Shown in pieces: positions 9,294 through 17,300 of a stretch of 64,000 bases of DNA. The stretch lies in assembly GCF_001426945.1 (NCBI RefSeq), contig NZ_LMFS01000003.1, positions 524,818-588,817 on the forward strand, given 5' to 3'. The position numbers and the translations under genes are program-made. Positions within the stretch are counted from its first letter, which is position 1, and every line of letters starts with the position of its first letter. A model generated the notes under the pieces. It did no database searches, was not told the origin of the DNA, and saw only the letters and a program-made list of their open reading frames with translations. The DNA is from Pseudolabrys sp. Root1462 (GTDB taxonomy: Bacteria > Pseudomonadota > Alphaproteobacteria > Rhizobiales > Xanthobacteraceae).

Positions 9294-10393
9294 TCGGCGG
9301 CATCCTGTATCGGCGTTTCGTCTCGCCCGTCGCGCGCATGAAATTCGACCTGCAGCTTGCGCAGCAGCCCGAGCTCGGACTGGAAGTCGACGTAATGCGG
9401 CAGCTTCAGATGCTCGACGAAGCCGGTCGCCTGCACATTGTCGGAATGGCTGAGCACGAATTCTTCGTCCTGCGCCGGCGAGCCGGTTTCTTCGCCGAGT
9501 TCGCGTGCGCGCAACGAGCGATCGACCAGCGCCATCGCCATAGCCTTGCGCTCGCTCTGGCCGAACACCAGGCCGTAGCCGCGCGTGAAGCGGGGAGCCT
9601 GCGTGCCGTTGCCGGTGAATTGATTGACCATCTGGCATTCGGTGACGCTGATCGAACCGAGTGGCACAGCGAAACCGGCATCCTCGGCGAAGAACTCGAC
9701 CTCGACCGAGCCGTAACGAATTTCGCCGGCGAACGGATGCGTGCGGCCGAAGCCGCGTTGCGTTGAATAGCCGAGCGCCAGCAGGAAACCTTCATCGCCG
9801 CGCGCTAGATTCTGCAGGCGCAGGTCGCGGTTGGCGGGGAAAGAAAGAGGCTCACGGGTGAGATCGCCGATCTCGTCGGCCGGCGGGTCATCGCCCTCGA
9901 TCAGTCCGCCGCCGTCTAGCAATTCCGCCACCGACTTGAAGCGGCCGGTTTCGGCCGGCGCCGTCGCCGGCTCCTCGACGTCGCCTTGTTCGGCGAGCGT
10001 GTGATCCAGCAGGCGATGGGTGTAGTCGAAAGTCGGGCCCAGCACCTGCCCGCCGGGCAGATCCTTGAACGTCGCCGAGACGCGGCGGCGGATGTCCATG
10101 GCGCCGGTCTCCAGCGGCTCCGAGGCGCCGAAGCGCGGCAGCGTGGTGCGATAGGCGCGCAGCAGGAAGATCGCTTCGATCAGATCGCCACGCGCCTGCT
10201 TGATCGCGAGCGAAGCGAGTTCGCGATCATACAGCGAGCCCTCGCACATCACGCGATCGACCGCCAAAGCGAGCTGGTTGTCGATCTGCGCCAGCGATAG
10301 CTCCGCCACCTCGCGGTCGCCGCGCCGGGCGTCAGCGAGCAGCTTGTGGGCGTTGTCGATGGCGCGCTCGCCGCCTTTGACTGCGACATACAT
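9290..10393 (-). CDS. phnI: C-P lyase core subunit PhnI
   Basis: A 367-residue PhnI (E. coli about 354). It starts MYVAVKGGERAIDNAHKLL, the conserved PhnI beginning, and contains SFPANRDLRLQNLARGDEGF and GYSTQRGFGRTHPFAGEIR. With PhnG and PhnH it catalyses displacement of adenine from ATP by the phosphonate to form ribosyl 1-phosphonate 5-triphosphate. It begins 3 bases after phnH and overlaps phnJ by 4 bases. Confidence 0.96.
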   Translation of the reverse strand: MYVAVKGGERAIDNAHKLLADARRGDREVAELSLAQIDNQLALAVDRVMCEGSLYDRELASLAIKQARGDLIEAIFLLRAYRTTLPRFGASEPLETGAMDIRRRVSATFKDLPGGQVLGPTFDYTHRLLDHTLAEQGDVEEPATAPAETGRFKSVAELLDGGGLIEGDDPPADEIGDLTREPLSFPANRDLRLQNLARGDEGFLLALGYSTQRGFGRTHPFAGEIRYGSVEVEFFAEDAGFAVPLGSISVTECQMVNQFTGNGTQAPRFTRGYGLVFGQSERKAMAMALVDRSLRARELGEETGSPAQDEEFVLSHSDNVQATGFVEHLKLPHYVDFQSELGLLRKLQVEFHARDGRDETPIQDAAE

Positions 10394-10396
10394 GGT

Positions 10397-10996
10397 TCAG
10401 CGCTCCTCGATCATGATCGAGCGCGGCAGCGCCGCGATGCCGTTGCCGGCAATGAAAACGAGATCGATGCCGCGCGGGAACAGGGCGCGGTTAACTTGCA
10501 GGCGCGTGTCGAAGTCTGCGGGCAACGGCGCGGCGGCAAAACGGTGCGCCGCCTTGATGCCAGGCCCCTTGAGCGTGACGGCATCGCCGCTGAAAGCGTC
10601 GATTTGCACCATCACCGTGGTCGAACGGTCAGGATATTCCGACGTCCCCTGCGCAAAGAGACCGAAATCCGGCAGGGTGCGTGCGTCGGCGATCAGGGCG
10701 AAGGCGGCTTGAGCGGGTGAGCCGACGACCGGCGCACCGGTGTGGAAGCGGATCCATTCGGCGGCTTTAGGCGCGGCGGCGAAGGTGGCATCGAGCCACA
10801 GCGGCGTCTCATAATCGGCGAGGCTCTTGATCAGCGCCGCCGTTGCCGGTGCGAATGGCGCGGGCGCGTCGATGCCTTTGAGCGAGCGGATCTCGCCCGG
10901 CCTCGCCATGCACTCCATCAGCGCGCGGAACGCGGCCTGGCTGGCATAAGCGGGGTCGAATGCCGGCGTGTTCGCGGTGATGTCGAGCATGCTCAA
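10397..10996 (-). CDS. phnH: C-P lyase core subunit PhnH
   Basis: A 199-residue PhnH, a normal length. It has AFRALMECMARPGEIRSLKG near the N-terminus, GSPAQAAFALI and the ending DLVFIAGNGIAALPRSIMIEER, all family-typical. It is a non-catalytic or structural partner in the PhnGHIJ complex. Its start overlaps the phnG stop by 4 bases. Confidence 0.94.
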   Translation of the reverse strand: MSMLDITANTPAFDPAYASQAAFRALMECMARPGEIRSLKGIDAPAPFAPATAALIKSLADYETPLWLDATFAAAPKAAEWIRFHTGAPVVGSPAQAAFALIADARTLPDFGLFAQGTSEYPDRSTTVMVQIDAFSGDAVTLKGPGIKAAHRFAAAPLPADFDTRLQVNRALFPRGIDLVFIAGNGIAALPRSIMIEER

Positions 10997-11472
10997 TCCT
11001 CTCCGCGCACCAAGGTGAAGAAGTCGACGCGCGTCGCCGCGGTGCGGGCGCGCTCGAGATCCTTCTTTTCGTTCTGCTTTCGGCGCAGCGGCGCGAGAAC
11101 CTGGTTCTCGACGGCTGCGCGCCGGTCCGCGACCTGCCAGAGCGCGTCACACAGGGCGACCAGCCGCGCCTTTTCGCGGTCGCGTCCAAGCACATAGCCG
11201 AAACCCACCTCGCCGCTCGCCAATTGAACCGCGGCGCGGGTGACGGTGGCTTCGCCGGCGTTGAACGGCGCGCCGCGCGAGCCGATGCGTCCGCGCAACA
11301 TGACCAGGCCGACTTCCGGCGGACGCGGTTCCGAATAAGACAACCCGTCATCCAACTGACGCAGGCCGTCCGCAATATCCCGCGATTCGGCACGCGCCAG
11401 GACGCCGAGCGCTTCACGCCGGTCCTGGAGGTCGGGCGGGTTTTTGGCGGCAGCGTGGGTGCTTGCGGTCAT
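10993..11472 (-). CDS. phnG: C-P lyase core subunit PhnG
   Basis: A 159-residue PhnG, first gene of the leftward lyase operon. RREALGVLARAES, LVMLRGRIGSRGAPFNAGEATVTRAAV and GFGYVLGRDREKARLVALCDAL are typical. The ATG at 11472 lies 32 bases from a perfect 20-base palindrome, so transcription should be directly controlled by the divergent PhnF regulator. Confidence 0.94.
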   Translation of the reverse strand: MTASTHAAAKNPPDLQDRREALGVLARAESRDIADGLRQLDDGLSYSEPRPPEVGLVMLRGRIGSRGAPFNAGEATVTRAAVQLASGEVGFGYVLGRDREKARLVALCDALWQVADRRAAVENQVLAPLRRKQNEKKDLERARTAATRVDFFTLVRGED

Positions 11473-11504
11473 GGGCGGTCAGCTTTCGGCAGCCTTGCGG
11501 AAAG

Positions 11505-11524
11505 TTGTCTAGTCGACTAGACAA
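11505..11524. promoter_or_regulatory. Inverted repeat 1 in the phnG-phnF gap, candidate PhnF operator
   Basis: A perfect 20-base palindrome, TTGTCTAGTCGACTAGACAA. The half-site TTGTCTA also occurs in inverted repeat 2. Its position just upstream of phnG fits repression of the lyase operon by the HutC/GntR-type regulator PhnF encoded next to it. Confidence 0.75.
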
Positions 11525-11530
11525 GTGCCG

Positions 11531-11564
11531 TTATAACTTGTCTAGTCCAATAGACAAGTTATAA
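11531..11564. promoter_or_regulatory. Inverted repeat 2 in the phnG-phnF gap, candidate PhnF operator
   Basis: Perfect 14-base arms, TTATAACTTGTCTA (11531-11544) and TAGACAAGTTATAA (11551-11564), around 6 bases. The repeat centre is 33 bases from that of inverted repeat 1, close to three DNA turns, so two regulator dimers could bind the same face. It lies 36 bases before phnF, suggesting autoregulation. Confidence 0.75.
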
Positions 11565-11574
11565 ATGCCTTCCA

Positions 11575-11592
11575 ATGACGCCATGATGACAG
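11575..11592 (-). promoter_or_regulatory. Candidate PHO box for the phnG operon
   Basis: Read on the minus strand: CTGTCAT-CATG-GCGTCAT. The alphaproteobacterial PHO box is CTGTCAT-N4-CTGTCAT; spacing is exact and 12 of 14 fixed positions match. It lies upstream of phnG beyond the two palindromes, where a PhoB activator would be expected. Confidence 0.55.
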
Positions 11593-11599
11593 GGCGCCC

Positions 11600-12367
11600 A
11601 TGCTGACACGGACTCCCCGAGGAACTGCGAAAGGGTCTTCGGACCGCGACGACCTTTTGGCGCGTGGTGTCATGCTGTGGCGCTGCATCGCCGACGATTT
11701 CGAACAGGCGATTCTGGTCGGCAAGCACGACAACGGCTCGAAGCTGCCGGCCGAGAGCGAGATCGCGGCGCGCTACGGCGTCAACCGTCATACGGTTCGG
11801 CGCGCCATGGCGGAGCTCGCGGCGCGCGGGCTGGTGCGCACCGAGCGCGGCAGCGGCACCTTCGTCAAAACCGACAAGCTCAATTACCCGATCAGCCAGC
11901 GCATGAAATTCTCCGAGATCGTGACCGCGGCCGGTCACGAGGCGGAAGGCCGGTTGCAGGGCCATCGTCACGAAGCGGCCAACGAGGATGTCGCGCGCGA
12001 TCTCGGCATCAAGCCCGGCGACGAGGTGGTGCGCCTGGAAATTCTGCGCGCCGCCGACGGCGTGCCGATCTCGGTCTCGACGACCTGGCTGCCAGCTGAT
12101 CGTTACGGCGAGGCCGCCAAGATATTCCGCCGTGTGCGTTCCATCACCCGCATGCTCGAGCATTTCGGCATCAAGAGCTATCGCCGCAAATGGACGCGGA
12201 TCAGCGCGGGCTTCACCGACGCGGTCGATGCCGGCCGGCTGAGGCTCTCGGTCCATCGGCCGATCCTGATCGCCGAAGGACTGAACGTCACCGATAGTGA
12301 CGAACCGATCATGCTGGCGCGCGCGCGGTTCTCCGCCGATCGCGTGGCGCTGATTGTGGAAAGCTAG
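11600..12367 (+). CDS. phnF: GntR/HutC-family regulator of phosphonate metabolism PhnF
   Basis: A 255-residue repressor-type regulator. The winged helix is [43 protein letters not shown] in segments at about residues 48-92, followed by a UTRA effector domain ([47 protein letters not shown]). It is divergent from phnG with two palindromes in the gap and leads the rightward gene set. The ligand is likely a phosphonate pathway compound; that is inferred. Confidence 0.93.
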   Translation: MLTRTPRGTAKGSSDRDDLLARGVMLWRCIADDFEQAILVGKHDNGSKLPAESEIAARYGVNRHTVRRAMAELAARGLVRTERGSGTFVKTDKLNYPISQRMKFSEIVTAAGHEAEGRLQGHRHEAANEDVARDLGIKPGDEVVRLEILRAADGVPISVSTTWLPADRYGEAAKIFRRVRSITRMLEHFGIKSYRRKWTRISAGFTDAVDAGRLRLSVHRPILIAEGLNVTDSDEPIMLARARFSADRVALIVES

Positions 12368-12419
12368 GATTGCGTGGCGGCGTCACGCTGCTGTCTTGAA
12401 AGAGAGTCGTTCTGTAGCA

Positions 12420-13082
12420 ATGGCCAACAACAAACTCTCCCCCACACCGTTCGTCGACCCGACCGCGACGGTGAAGAAATGCAGCCTCGGCGCCTATACC
12501 GAGGTCGGGCCGCGCACCAAGCTGCAGGAGGTCGAGCTCGGCGACTACTCCTATGTCGTCAATGACAGCGACATCGCCTACACCACCATCGGCAAGTTCA
12601 CCTCGATCGCGGCGATGACCCGGATCAATCCGGGCAATCACCCGATGAATCGGGCGACGCAATCGCACTTCACCTACCGCGCAAGCGCCTATTTCGACGG
12701 CGCGGCCGACGAGGAAGAATTCTTCAACTGGCGTCGCTCGTTTCACGTCACCATCGGCCACGACGTCTGGATCGGCCATGGCGCCATTGTGATGGCTGGA
12801 CGGTCGATCGGGACCGGGGCCGTGATCGGCGCGGGCGCCGTCGTCACCAAGGACGTCCCGCCTTACATGATCGCAGTCGGCAATCCGGCGCGCGTGCTGC
12901 GGCCGCGCTTTGCCGACGGGGTCGCGGAGCGAATGCTGAAACTCGGCTGGTGGAACTGGCCGCACGAGCGCTTGCACGCGGCGCTCAGGGATTTCCGCGC
13001 GTTGAGCGCCGAGCAGTTTCTCGACAGGTACGAAGGCGGCGCGCTGCCGGAGCCGGCCATGCAGGTCACGGCCGCCGGATAA
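12420..13082 (+). CDS. Hexapeptide-repeat acetyltransferase of the phosphonate cluster
   Basis: A 220-residue left-handed beta-helix acyltransferase. Hexapeptide turns are visible in [41 protein letters not shown] and [22 protein letters not shown], with the loop-and-His region typical of the chloramphenicol/virginiamycin acetyltransferase group. A hexapeptide family of this kind is a known companion of phn operons; its substrate is not established from sequence. The ATG at 12420 is chosen over an upstream in-frame start because the added N-terminal residues are Arg-rich and unlike the family. It ends 9 bases before the second phnM start. Confidence 0.85.
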   Translation: MANNKLSPTPFVDPTATVKKCSLGAYTEVGPRTKLQEVELGDYSYVVNDSDIAYTTIGKFTSIAAMTRINPGNHPMNRATQSHFTYRASAYFDGAADEEEFFNWRRSFHVTIGHDVWIGHGAIVMAGRSIGTGAVIGAGAVVTKDVPPYMIAVGNPARVLRPRFADGVAERMLKLGWWNWPHERLHAALRDFRALSAEQFLDRYEGGALPEPAMQVTAAG

Positions 13083-13091
13083 GGAATGGCA

Positions 13092-14237
13092 ATGCGGATT
13101 CAAGGTGGGCAGGTTCTGGTCGGCGGGCAATTCGTCGAAGCGGACATTGTGGTTGACGACAGGGACGGCGCCATCGCCTCGGTCGGCGCCAATGGCGGCA
13201 ATGGCCGGACGTACGACGCGCGTGGCCTCTATGTGCTGCCGGGCATCGTCGATATTCACGCCGATGCTTTCGAGCGGCAATTGATGCCGCGTCCGGGCGT
13301 CGGCTTTCCGACCGATCTGGCGTTGCAGGAGAGCGACCGCCAGGCCGTCGGCAATGGCATCACCACCCTGTTCCACGGTGTCACCTGGTCGTGGGAGCCC
13401 GGCCTGCGCGGCGCAGACAATGCGCGCGCGGTGCTGAATGCCATTGAAGCGCTCAATCCGTCGCTCGGCGCCGACACGCGCTGCCACTTGCGCCACGAGA
13501 CCTTCAATCTCGCCGCCGAGGCCGAGATCACCGACTGGCTCGGCGACAAGCGGATCGGCATGCTCGGCTTCAACGATCATATGCCAAGCGCCGATGCGCC
13601 GCCGCGCACGCGCAAGATTGCCGAGATGGCGGCGCGCGCCGGGCTTACCGTCGAGGAATTCAATGCTCTGGTCGAACGCCTCCGCGCCCGCGCCAATGAA
13701 GTGCCGGGCTCGATCGAACGTCTGGCGCACGCTGCGAACGACAATGGCGTCGCCACTCTGTCGCACGATGATAACTCGCCGGCGCAGCGGCAGTGGTTCC
13801 GCGCGCTCGACTGCCGACTCGCCGAATTCCCGGTCAATCTCGAGACCGCCGACGATGCGACGCGCGCCGGGGATAACGTCGTGATGGGCGCGCCCAACGT
13901 CGTGCGCGGCGGCAGCCACATCGGCTGGATCGCCGCCGCCGACATGATCGCCCGCGGCCTCTGCACCGTGCTGGCGTCCGACTATTACTATCCGGCGCCG
14001 CTGCTCGCGCCGTTCCGCCTCGCCGCCGACAAGGTCGCGCCGCTGGGACAAGCCTGGCGTTTCGTCTCTGCCCATCCAGCGCAGGCTGCGGGTCTTGACG
14101 ATCGCGGCACGCTGGAATCTGGAAAGCGCGCCGACATCGTCGTGGTCGATGCCAACGATCCGTTGCGGCCGCGCGCCCTCGCCACCATGACGAGCGGCCG
14201 CTTCGTTCATGTCGCCGACGCCAGCCGGTTCAATTGA
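13092..14237 (+). CDS. Second, divergent PhnM-type amidohydrolase
   Basis: A 381-residue PhnM paralog. It keeps LPGIVDIHADAFERQLMPRP, LRHETFN, LSHDDNSP, MGAPNVVRGGSHIGWI and LASDYYYPAPL, so metal ligands are mostly retained, but HTDHLE of the canonical copy is HADAFE and LMDHTPGQRQF is replaced by FNDHMPSADAP. It may act on a different ribosyl substrate or be an alternative diphosphatase. Start: AAGGA abuts the ATG at 13086 but is 6 bases from the ATG at 13092, so the second is chosen. Lies between the hexapeptide gene and the DUF1045 gene. Confidence 0.9.
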   Translation: MRIQGGQVLVGGQFVEADIVVDDRDGAIASVGANGGNGRTYDARGLYVLPGIVDIHADAFERQLMPRPGVGFPTDLALQESDRQAVGNGITTLFHGVTWSWEPGLRGADNARAVLNAIEALNPSLGADTRCHLRHETFNLAAEAEITDWLGDKRIGMLGFNDHMPSADAPPRTRKIAEMAARAGLTVEEFNALVERLRARANEVPGSIERLAHAANDNGVATLSHDDNSPAQRQWFRALDCRLAEFPVNLETADDATRAGDNVVMGAPNVVRGGSHIGWIAAADMIARGLCTVLASDYYYPAPLLAPFRLAADKVAPLGQAWRFVSAHPAQAAGLDDRGTLESGKRADIVVVDANDPLRPRALATMTSGRFVHVADASRFN

Positions 14238-14256
14238 CAAGTTGGAGTGCGGCGGC

Positions 14257-14958
14257 ATGAGTTCGACAGCCCGCTACGCCATCTATTACGTGCCGGCGGC
14301 GGCAACGGCGCTCTACCGCTTCGGCGCCGCCGCGCTCGGCTACGACGCATACCAAGGCGTTGACTGCTCGTATCTCGATGGAGCCGATGGCGGCACTTGG
14401 CCGGCGCTGGTGCGCGAACCGCGGGTCTACGGCTTTCACGCGACCATGAAAGCGCCGATCCGGCTCAAGGAAGGCTACATCGAGCGCGATCTGGTGGAGG
14501 CCTTTCAGGCTTTCGCCGCGCGACAGCGACCCTTTGCCGCTGGACGCCTGGTTGTGCGCGAGCTCGGCTCGTTCATCGCGGCGGTGCCGGAAGCGCCGTG
14601 CGAACCGCTCAACGCGCTTGCCGCTTCCTGCGTCAGTACGTTCGACAAATACCGTGCGATGATGACCGATCAGGAACTGACGCGCCGCCTCACGCCCGGC
14701 CTCAGCGAGCGCCAGATCGAACATCTATACCGCTGGGGTTATCCTTATGTTTTCGAGGATTTCCGCTTTCATATGACGCTGACCGGCTCCTTGCCGGTGC
14801 AGAAGCGGACAGCGGCTTCCAGATTCCTCTGCGCGAAATTTGAGCAACTGCTGCAGGCGCCGCTCCTGACCTTCGACCGCCTCGTCATATCGCGGCAGCC
14901 GCAGCCCGGCGCCCCGTTCACCGTGCTGCATCAGGCGGCACTCGGCAGTCCCGCCTGA
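14257..14958 (+). CDS. DUF1045 phosphonate-operon protein, 2H-phosphoesterase-like
   Basis: A 233-residue protein of the family often called putative phosphonate metabolism protein. Two H-x-T motifs, His61-x-Thr63 (GFHATMKAP) and His172-x-Thr174 (FHMTLTG), give it the two-histidine pattern of 2H phosphoesterases such as LigT. No PhnP or PhnN is seen in this window, so this protein could open the cyclic phosphate made by PhnJ; that role is inference. The ATG at 14257 has GGAG 10 bases upstream. An upstream in-frame start would overlap the end of the phnM paralog. Confidence 0.85.
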   Translation: MSSTARYAIYYVPAAATALYRFGAAALGYDAYQGVDCSYLDGADGGTWPALVREPRVYGFHATMKAPIRLKEGYIERDLVEAFQAFAARQRPFAAGRLVVRELGSFIAAVPEAPCEPLNALAASCVSTFDKYRAMMTDQELTRRLTPGLSERQIEHLYRWGYPYVFEDFRFHMTLTGSLPVQKRTAASRFLCAKFEQLLQAPLLTFDRLVISRQPQPGAPFTVLHQAALGSPA

Positions 14959-14967
14959 CTTCCTGTC

Positions 14968-14992
14968 GCGCAATCTCTTGAAGATGTTGCGC
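14968..14992. terminator. Weak stem-loop after the DUF1045 gene
   Basis: GCGCAA (14968-14973) pairs with TTGCGC (14987-14992), with ATCT/AGAT inside. There is no T-run after it, so it may be an attenuator or an mRNA end structure and not a full intrinsic terminator. Confidence 0.3.
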
Positions 14993-15052
14993 TTCCCGGC
15001 CCGCTCGTGGCGCGGATAATGAGACGTGTGAACTCCACGGAAACCCGTCCGC

Positions 15053-15070
15053 CATTCATCCAACTGTCAC
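15053..15070 (+). promoter_or_regulatory. Candidate PHO box upstream of phnC
   Basis: CATTCAT-CCAA-CTGTCAC matches CTGTCAT-N4-CTGTCAT at 11 of 14 fixed positions with exact spacing. The CTGTCAC half also forms an inverted repeat with GTGACAG at 15089-15095. It lies about 50 bases before the phnC start, consistent with PhoB activation of phnCDE during phosphate starvation. Confidence 0.5.
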
Positions 15071-15119
15071 ACGCCGTTGTTAGCGATTGTGACAGACGAT
15101 GCAGAAGGGTGCCCCGCGA

Positions 15120-16079
15120 ATGGATGCTGTCATCGAGGCCCGAGGCGTTTCGAAATCGTACCTGCGCGGCGTGATCGTGCTGGACGATATCTCGCTGTCG
15201 CTCAAGCGCGGTGAGATGGTCGCGTTGATCGGCGCATCGGGCTCCGGCAAATCGACACTGATCCGTTCCATCGCCGGGCTCATCCCGATCGATTCGCCGC
15301 GCGGCAACGGCGCGAACGCGGGGCAGATCCATGTGCTCGGCCAGCCGATCCAGCGCGGCGGCCGTATTTCCTGCAGTCGCGCTTTGCGCGCTCGCATTGG
15401 CGTCATCTTCCAGCAGTTCAATCTGGTGCCGCGGCTGTCGTTGCTCACCAATGTCTGCTTCGGCCTGCTCGGCCGCGTGCCGAGCGCGCGCGGCACGCTC
15501 GGCCGCTTCAACGACGATGAGAAGCGCATCGCCATGCAGGCGCTGGCGCGCGTCGGCATCGCCGAGCACGCACTCCGCCGCTCCAACGACCTGTCGGGCG
15601 GCCAGCAGCAGCGCGCGGCGATCGCGCGATCGCTGGTGCAGGGCGCCGAACTGCTGATCGCCGACGAACCGATCGCCTCGCTCGACCCGGCGTCGTCGCG
15701 CCGCGTCATGGATCTGCTCGCCGACATGAATCGCAATGACGGCCTGACCGTGCTGGTGTCGCTGCATCAGGTCGAATACGCGATGAAATATTGCCCGCGC
15801 ACCATCGCGCTGAAGGACGGCAAGATTGCCTATGACGGGCCGTCGAGCGCGCTGACGCCGGCTTTCCTCAACCGGATCTACGGCGCCGAATCGGAAGAAC
15901 TGTTCCTGCCGTCGTTCGGCGCCGCGCTGGAGCAGGGCGATGGCCTGCACTGGGCCGATACGGAAGCGGCGATCGACGGCAACGGTCATTGGTCCGAGCC
16001 GCCGACCATTGTCATCCCGCATGCACCGACTGTCGCTATGACCAAGTCGCACGCGAAAGCCGGACGGCTCTCCGCCTGA
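15120..16079 (+). CDS. phnC: Phosphonate ABC transporter ATP-binding protein PhnC
   Basis: A 319-residue ATPase for phosphonate uptake. Walker A GASGSGKST, LSGGQQQRAAIARSL and Walker B LLIADEPIASLDP are intact, and FQQFNLVPRLSLLTNV is typical of PhnC. It has about 50 extra C-terminal residues beyond the usual 260-280, ending in a Pro/Lys-rich tail. The start at 15120 is preferred over the in-frame ATG at 15099 because GAAGGG lies 10 bases upstream. First of phnCDE. Confidence 0.92.
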   Translation: MDAVIEARGVSKSYLRGVIVLDDISLSLKRGEMVALIGASGSGKSTLIRSIAGLIPIDSPRGNGANAGQIHVLGQPIQRGGRISCSRALRARIGVIFQQFNLVPRLSLLTNVCFGLLGRVPSARGTLGRFNDDEKRIAMQALARVGIAEHALRRSNDLSGGQQQRAAIARSLVQGAELLIADEPIASLDPASSRRVMDLLADMNRNDGLTVLVSLHQVEYAMKYCPRTIALKDGKIAYDGPSSALTPAFLNRIYGAESEELFLPSFGAALEQGDGLHWADTEAAIDGNGHWSEPPTIVIPHAPTVAMTKSHAKAGRLSA

Positions 16080-16136
16080 CGGCGGGCAGACGTCCGGACA
16101 TCTGACTAAGAAACGACTGCAACAGGAGAAGGTCCT

Positions 16137-17249
16137 ATGCGCAAGCTCGCCCTGCTTGGTACTGCCCTGGCGATCGTCGCCAGCATTTCGGCAACCGCCG
16201 CCCGCGCCGAGAGTGAAATCAACTTCGGCGTCATCTCGACCGAAGCGTCGATGAACCAGAAAAAGAACTGGGAGCCCTTCCTCGCCGACATGACGAAGGC
16301 GACGGGGCTCAAGATCAACGCGTTCTATTCGAGCGATTATGCCGGCGTGATCGAAGCGATGCGCTTCAACAAGGTGCAGGTCGCCTGGTACGGCAACAAG
16401 TCGGGCATGGAAGCGGTCGATCGTTCGAACGCCGAAGTCTTCGCCCAGACCGTCAGCAAGGACGGTTCGACCGGCTACTACTCGCATATCATCGTCAACG
16501 CCGACAGCCCGTATCAGAAGCTCGAAGACGTGCTGAAGTGCGATAAGTCGATCGACTTCGGCATCGGCGATCCGAACTCGACCTCGGGCTTCCTGGTGCC
16601 GACCTCGTACATCTTCGCGGCCAAGAACATCGACCCGAAGGAATGCTTCAAGACCGTGCGCAACGCCAGCCATCAGGCCAACCAGATGGCGATCTCGCAC
16701 AAGCAGGTACAGGCCGCAACCAACAACTCGGAAGACATGCAGCGCCTGCAGATGTCGTCGCCGGAAGACTTCAAGAAGATCCGCGTCATCTGGACCTCGC
16801 CGATTATCCCGCTCGATCCGCTGGCCTGGCGTAAGGATCTCGACCCGGCGGTCAAGACCAAGCTCTACACCTTCCTGCTGGGCTATGGCCGCGTCGGTAC
16901 CCCCGACGAGATCAAGCACGCCAAGGAAGTCCTGGCCAACCTGATCTGGTCGCCGTTCAATCCCTCGAGCAACAACCAGTTGCTGCCGATCCGCATCCTC
17001 GAAGCGAACAAGGCGATGATGAAGATCAAGGGCGACGCCAAGCTCTCCGAGGCCGAGAAGACCGCGCAGATCGAGCCGCTGCAGGCGGAGATCAAGAAGG
17101 ACCAGGCCGCCACCGCGAAGGCCGAATCCTCGCCGTTCAAGGCGCAGGTTGCGGCCTTCGTCGAAGCCGACAAGGCCGGCGATCAGGCCAAGCTGAAGAA
17201 GATGATCGCCGACTTCGCCGCCCAGGCGGCGAACGCGCCGACCAACTAA
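16137..17249 (+). CDS. phnD: Phosphonate ABC transporter substrate-binding protein PhnD
   Basis: A 370-residue periplasmic binding protein with a Sec signal peptide (MRKLALLGTALAIVASISATAARA, cut about residue 24). EINFGVISTEASMNQKKNWEPFL, FYSSDYAGVIEAMRFNKVQVAWYGNKSG and DPNSTSGFLVPTSYIF are typical of phosphonate/phosphite binding proteins. The last 75 residues form a Lys/Ala/Glu-rich, probably helical extension not present in a typical PhnD of about 300-340 residues. RBS ACAGGAGAAGG. A strong stem-loop follows before phnE. Confidence 0.93.
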   Translation: MRKLALLGTALAIVASISATAARAESEINFGVISTEASMNQKKNWEPFLADMTKATGLKINAFYSSDYAGVIEAMRFNKVQVAWYGNKSGMEAVDRSNAEVFAQTVSKDGSTGYYSHIIVNADSPYQKLEDVLKCDKSIDFGIGDPNSTSGFLVPTSYIFAAKNIDPKECFKTVRNASHQANQMAISHKQVQAATNNSEDMQRLQMSSPEDFKKIRVIWTSPIIPLDPLAWRKDLDPAVKTKLYTFLLGYGRVGTPDEIKHAKEVLANLIWSPFNPSSNNQLLPIRILEANKAMMKIKGDAKLSEAEKTAQIEPLQAEIKKDQAATAKAESSPFKAQVAAFVEADKAGDQAKLKKMIADFAAQAANAPTN

Positions 17250-17256
17250 GGCCAGC

Positions 17257-17286
17257 GGCGGGCGCCGGGTCGATCCGGTGCCCGCC
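17257..17286 (+). other. Stem-loop between phnD and phnE
   Basis: GGCGGGCGCCGG (17257-17268) pairs with CCGGTGCCCGCC (17275-17286) with one G-T pair and a 6-base loop. It sits between the binding-protein gene and the permease gene and is not followed by a clear T-run, so it probably protects the upstream message or reduces read-through. Confidence 0.6.
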
Positions 17287-17300
17287 CACCTTATTCAAGC

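Noticed and set aside
12309-14258. A 649-codon open frame on the minus strand across the hexapeptide and second phnM genes.
   Set aside because: It is antisense to two clearly recognised genes and its translation is Arg/His/Asp-rich without domains; high-GC codon bias explains it.
14931-16919. A 662-codon minus-strand frame across phnC and phnD.
   Set aside because: It is a shadow of phnC and phnD, which carry intact ABC and receptor motifs.
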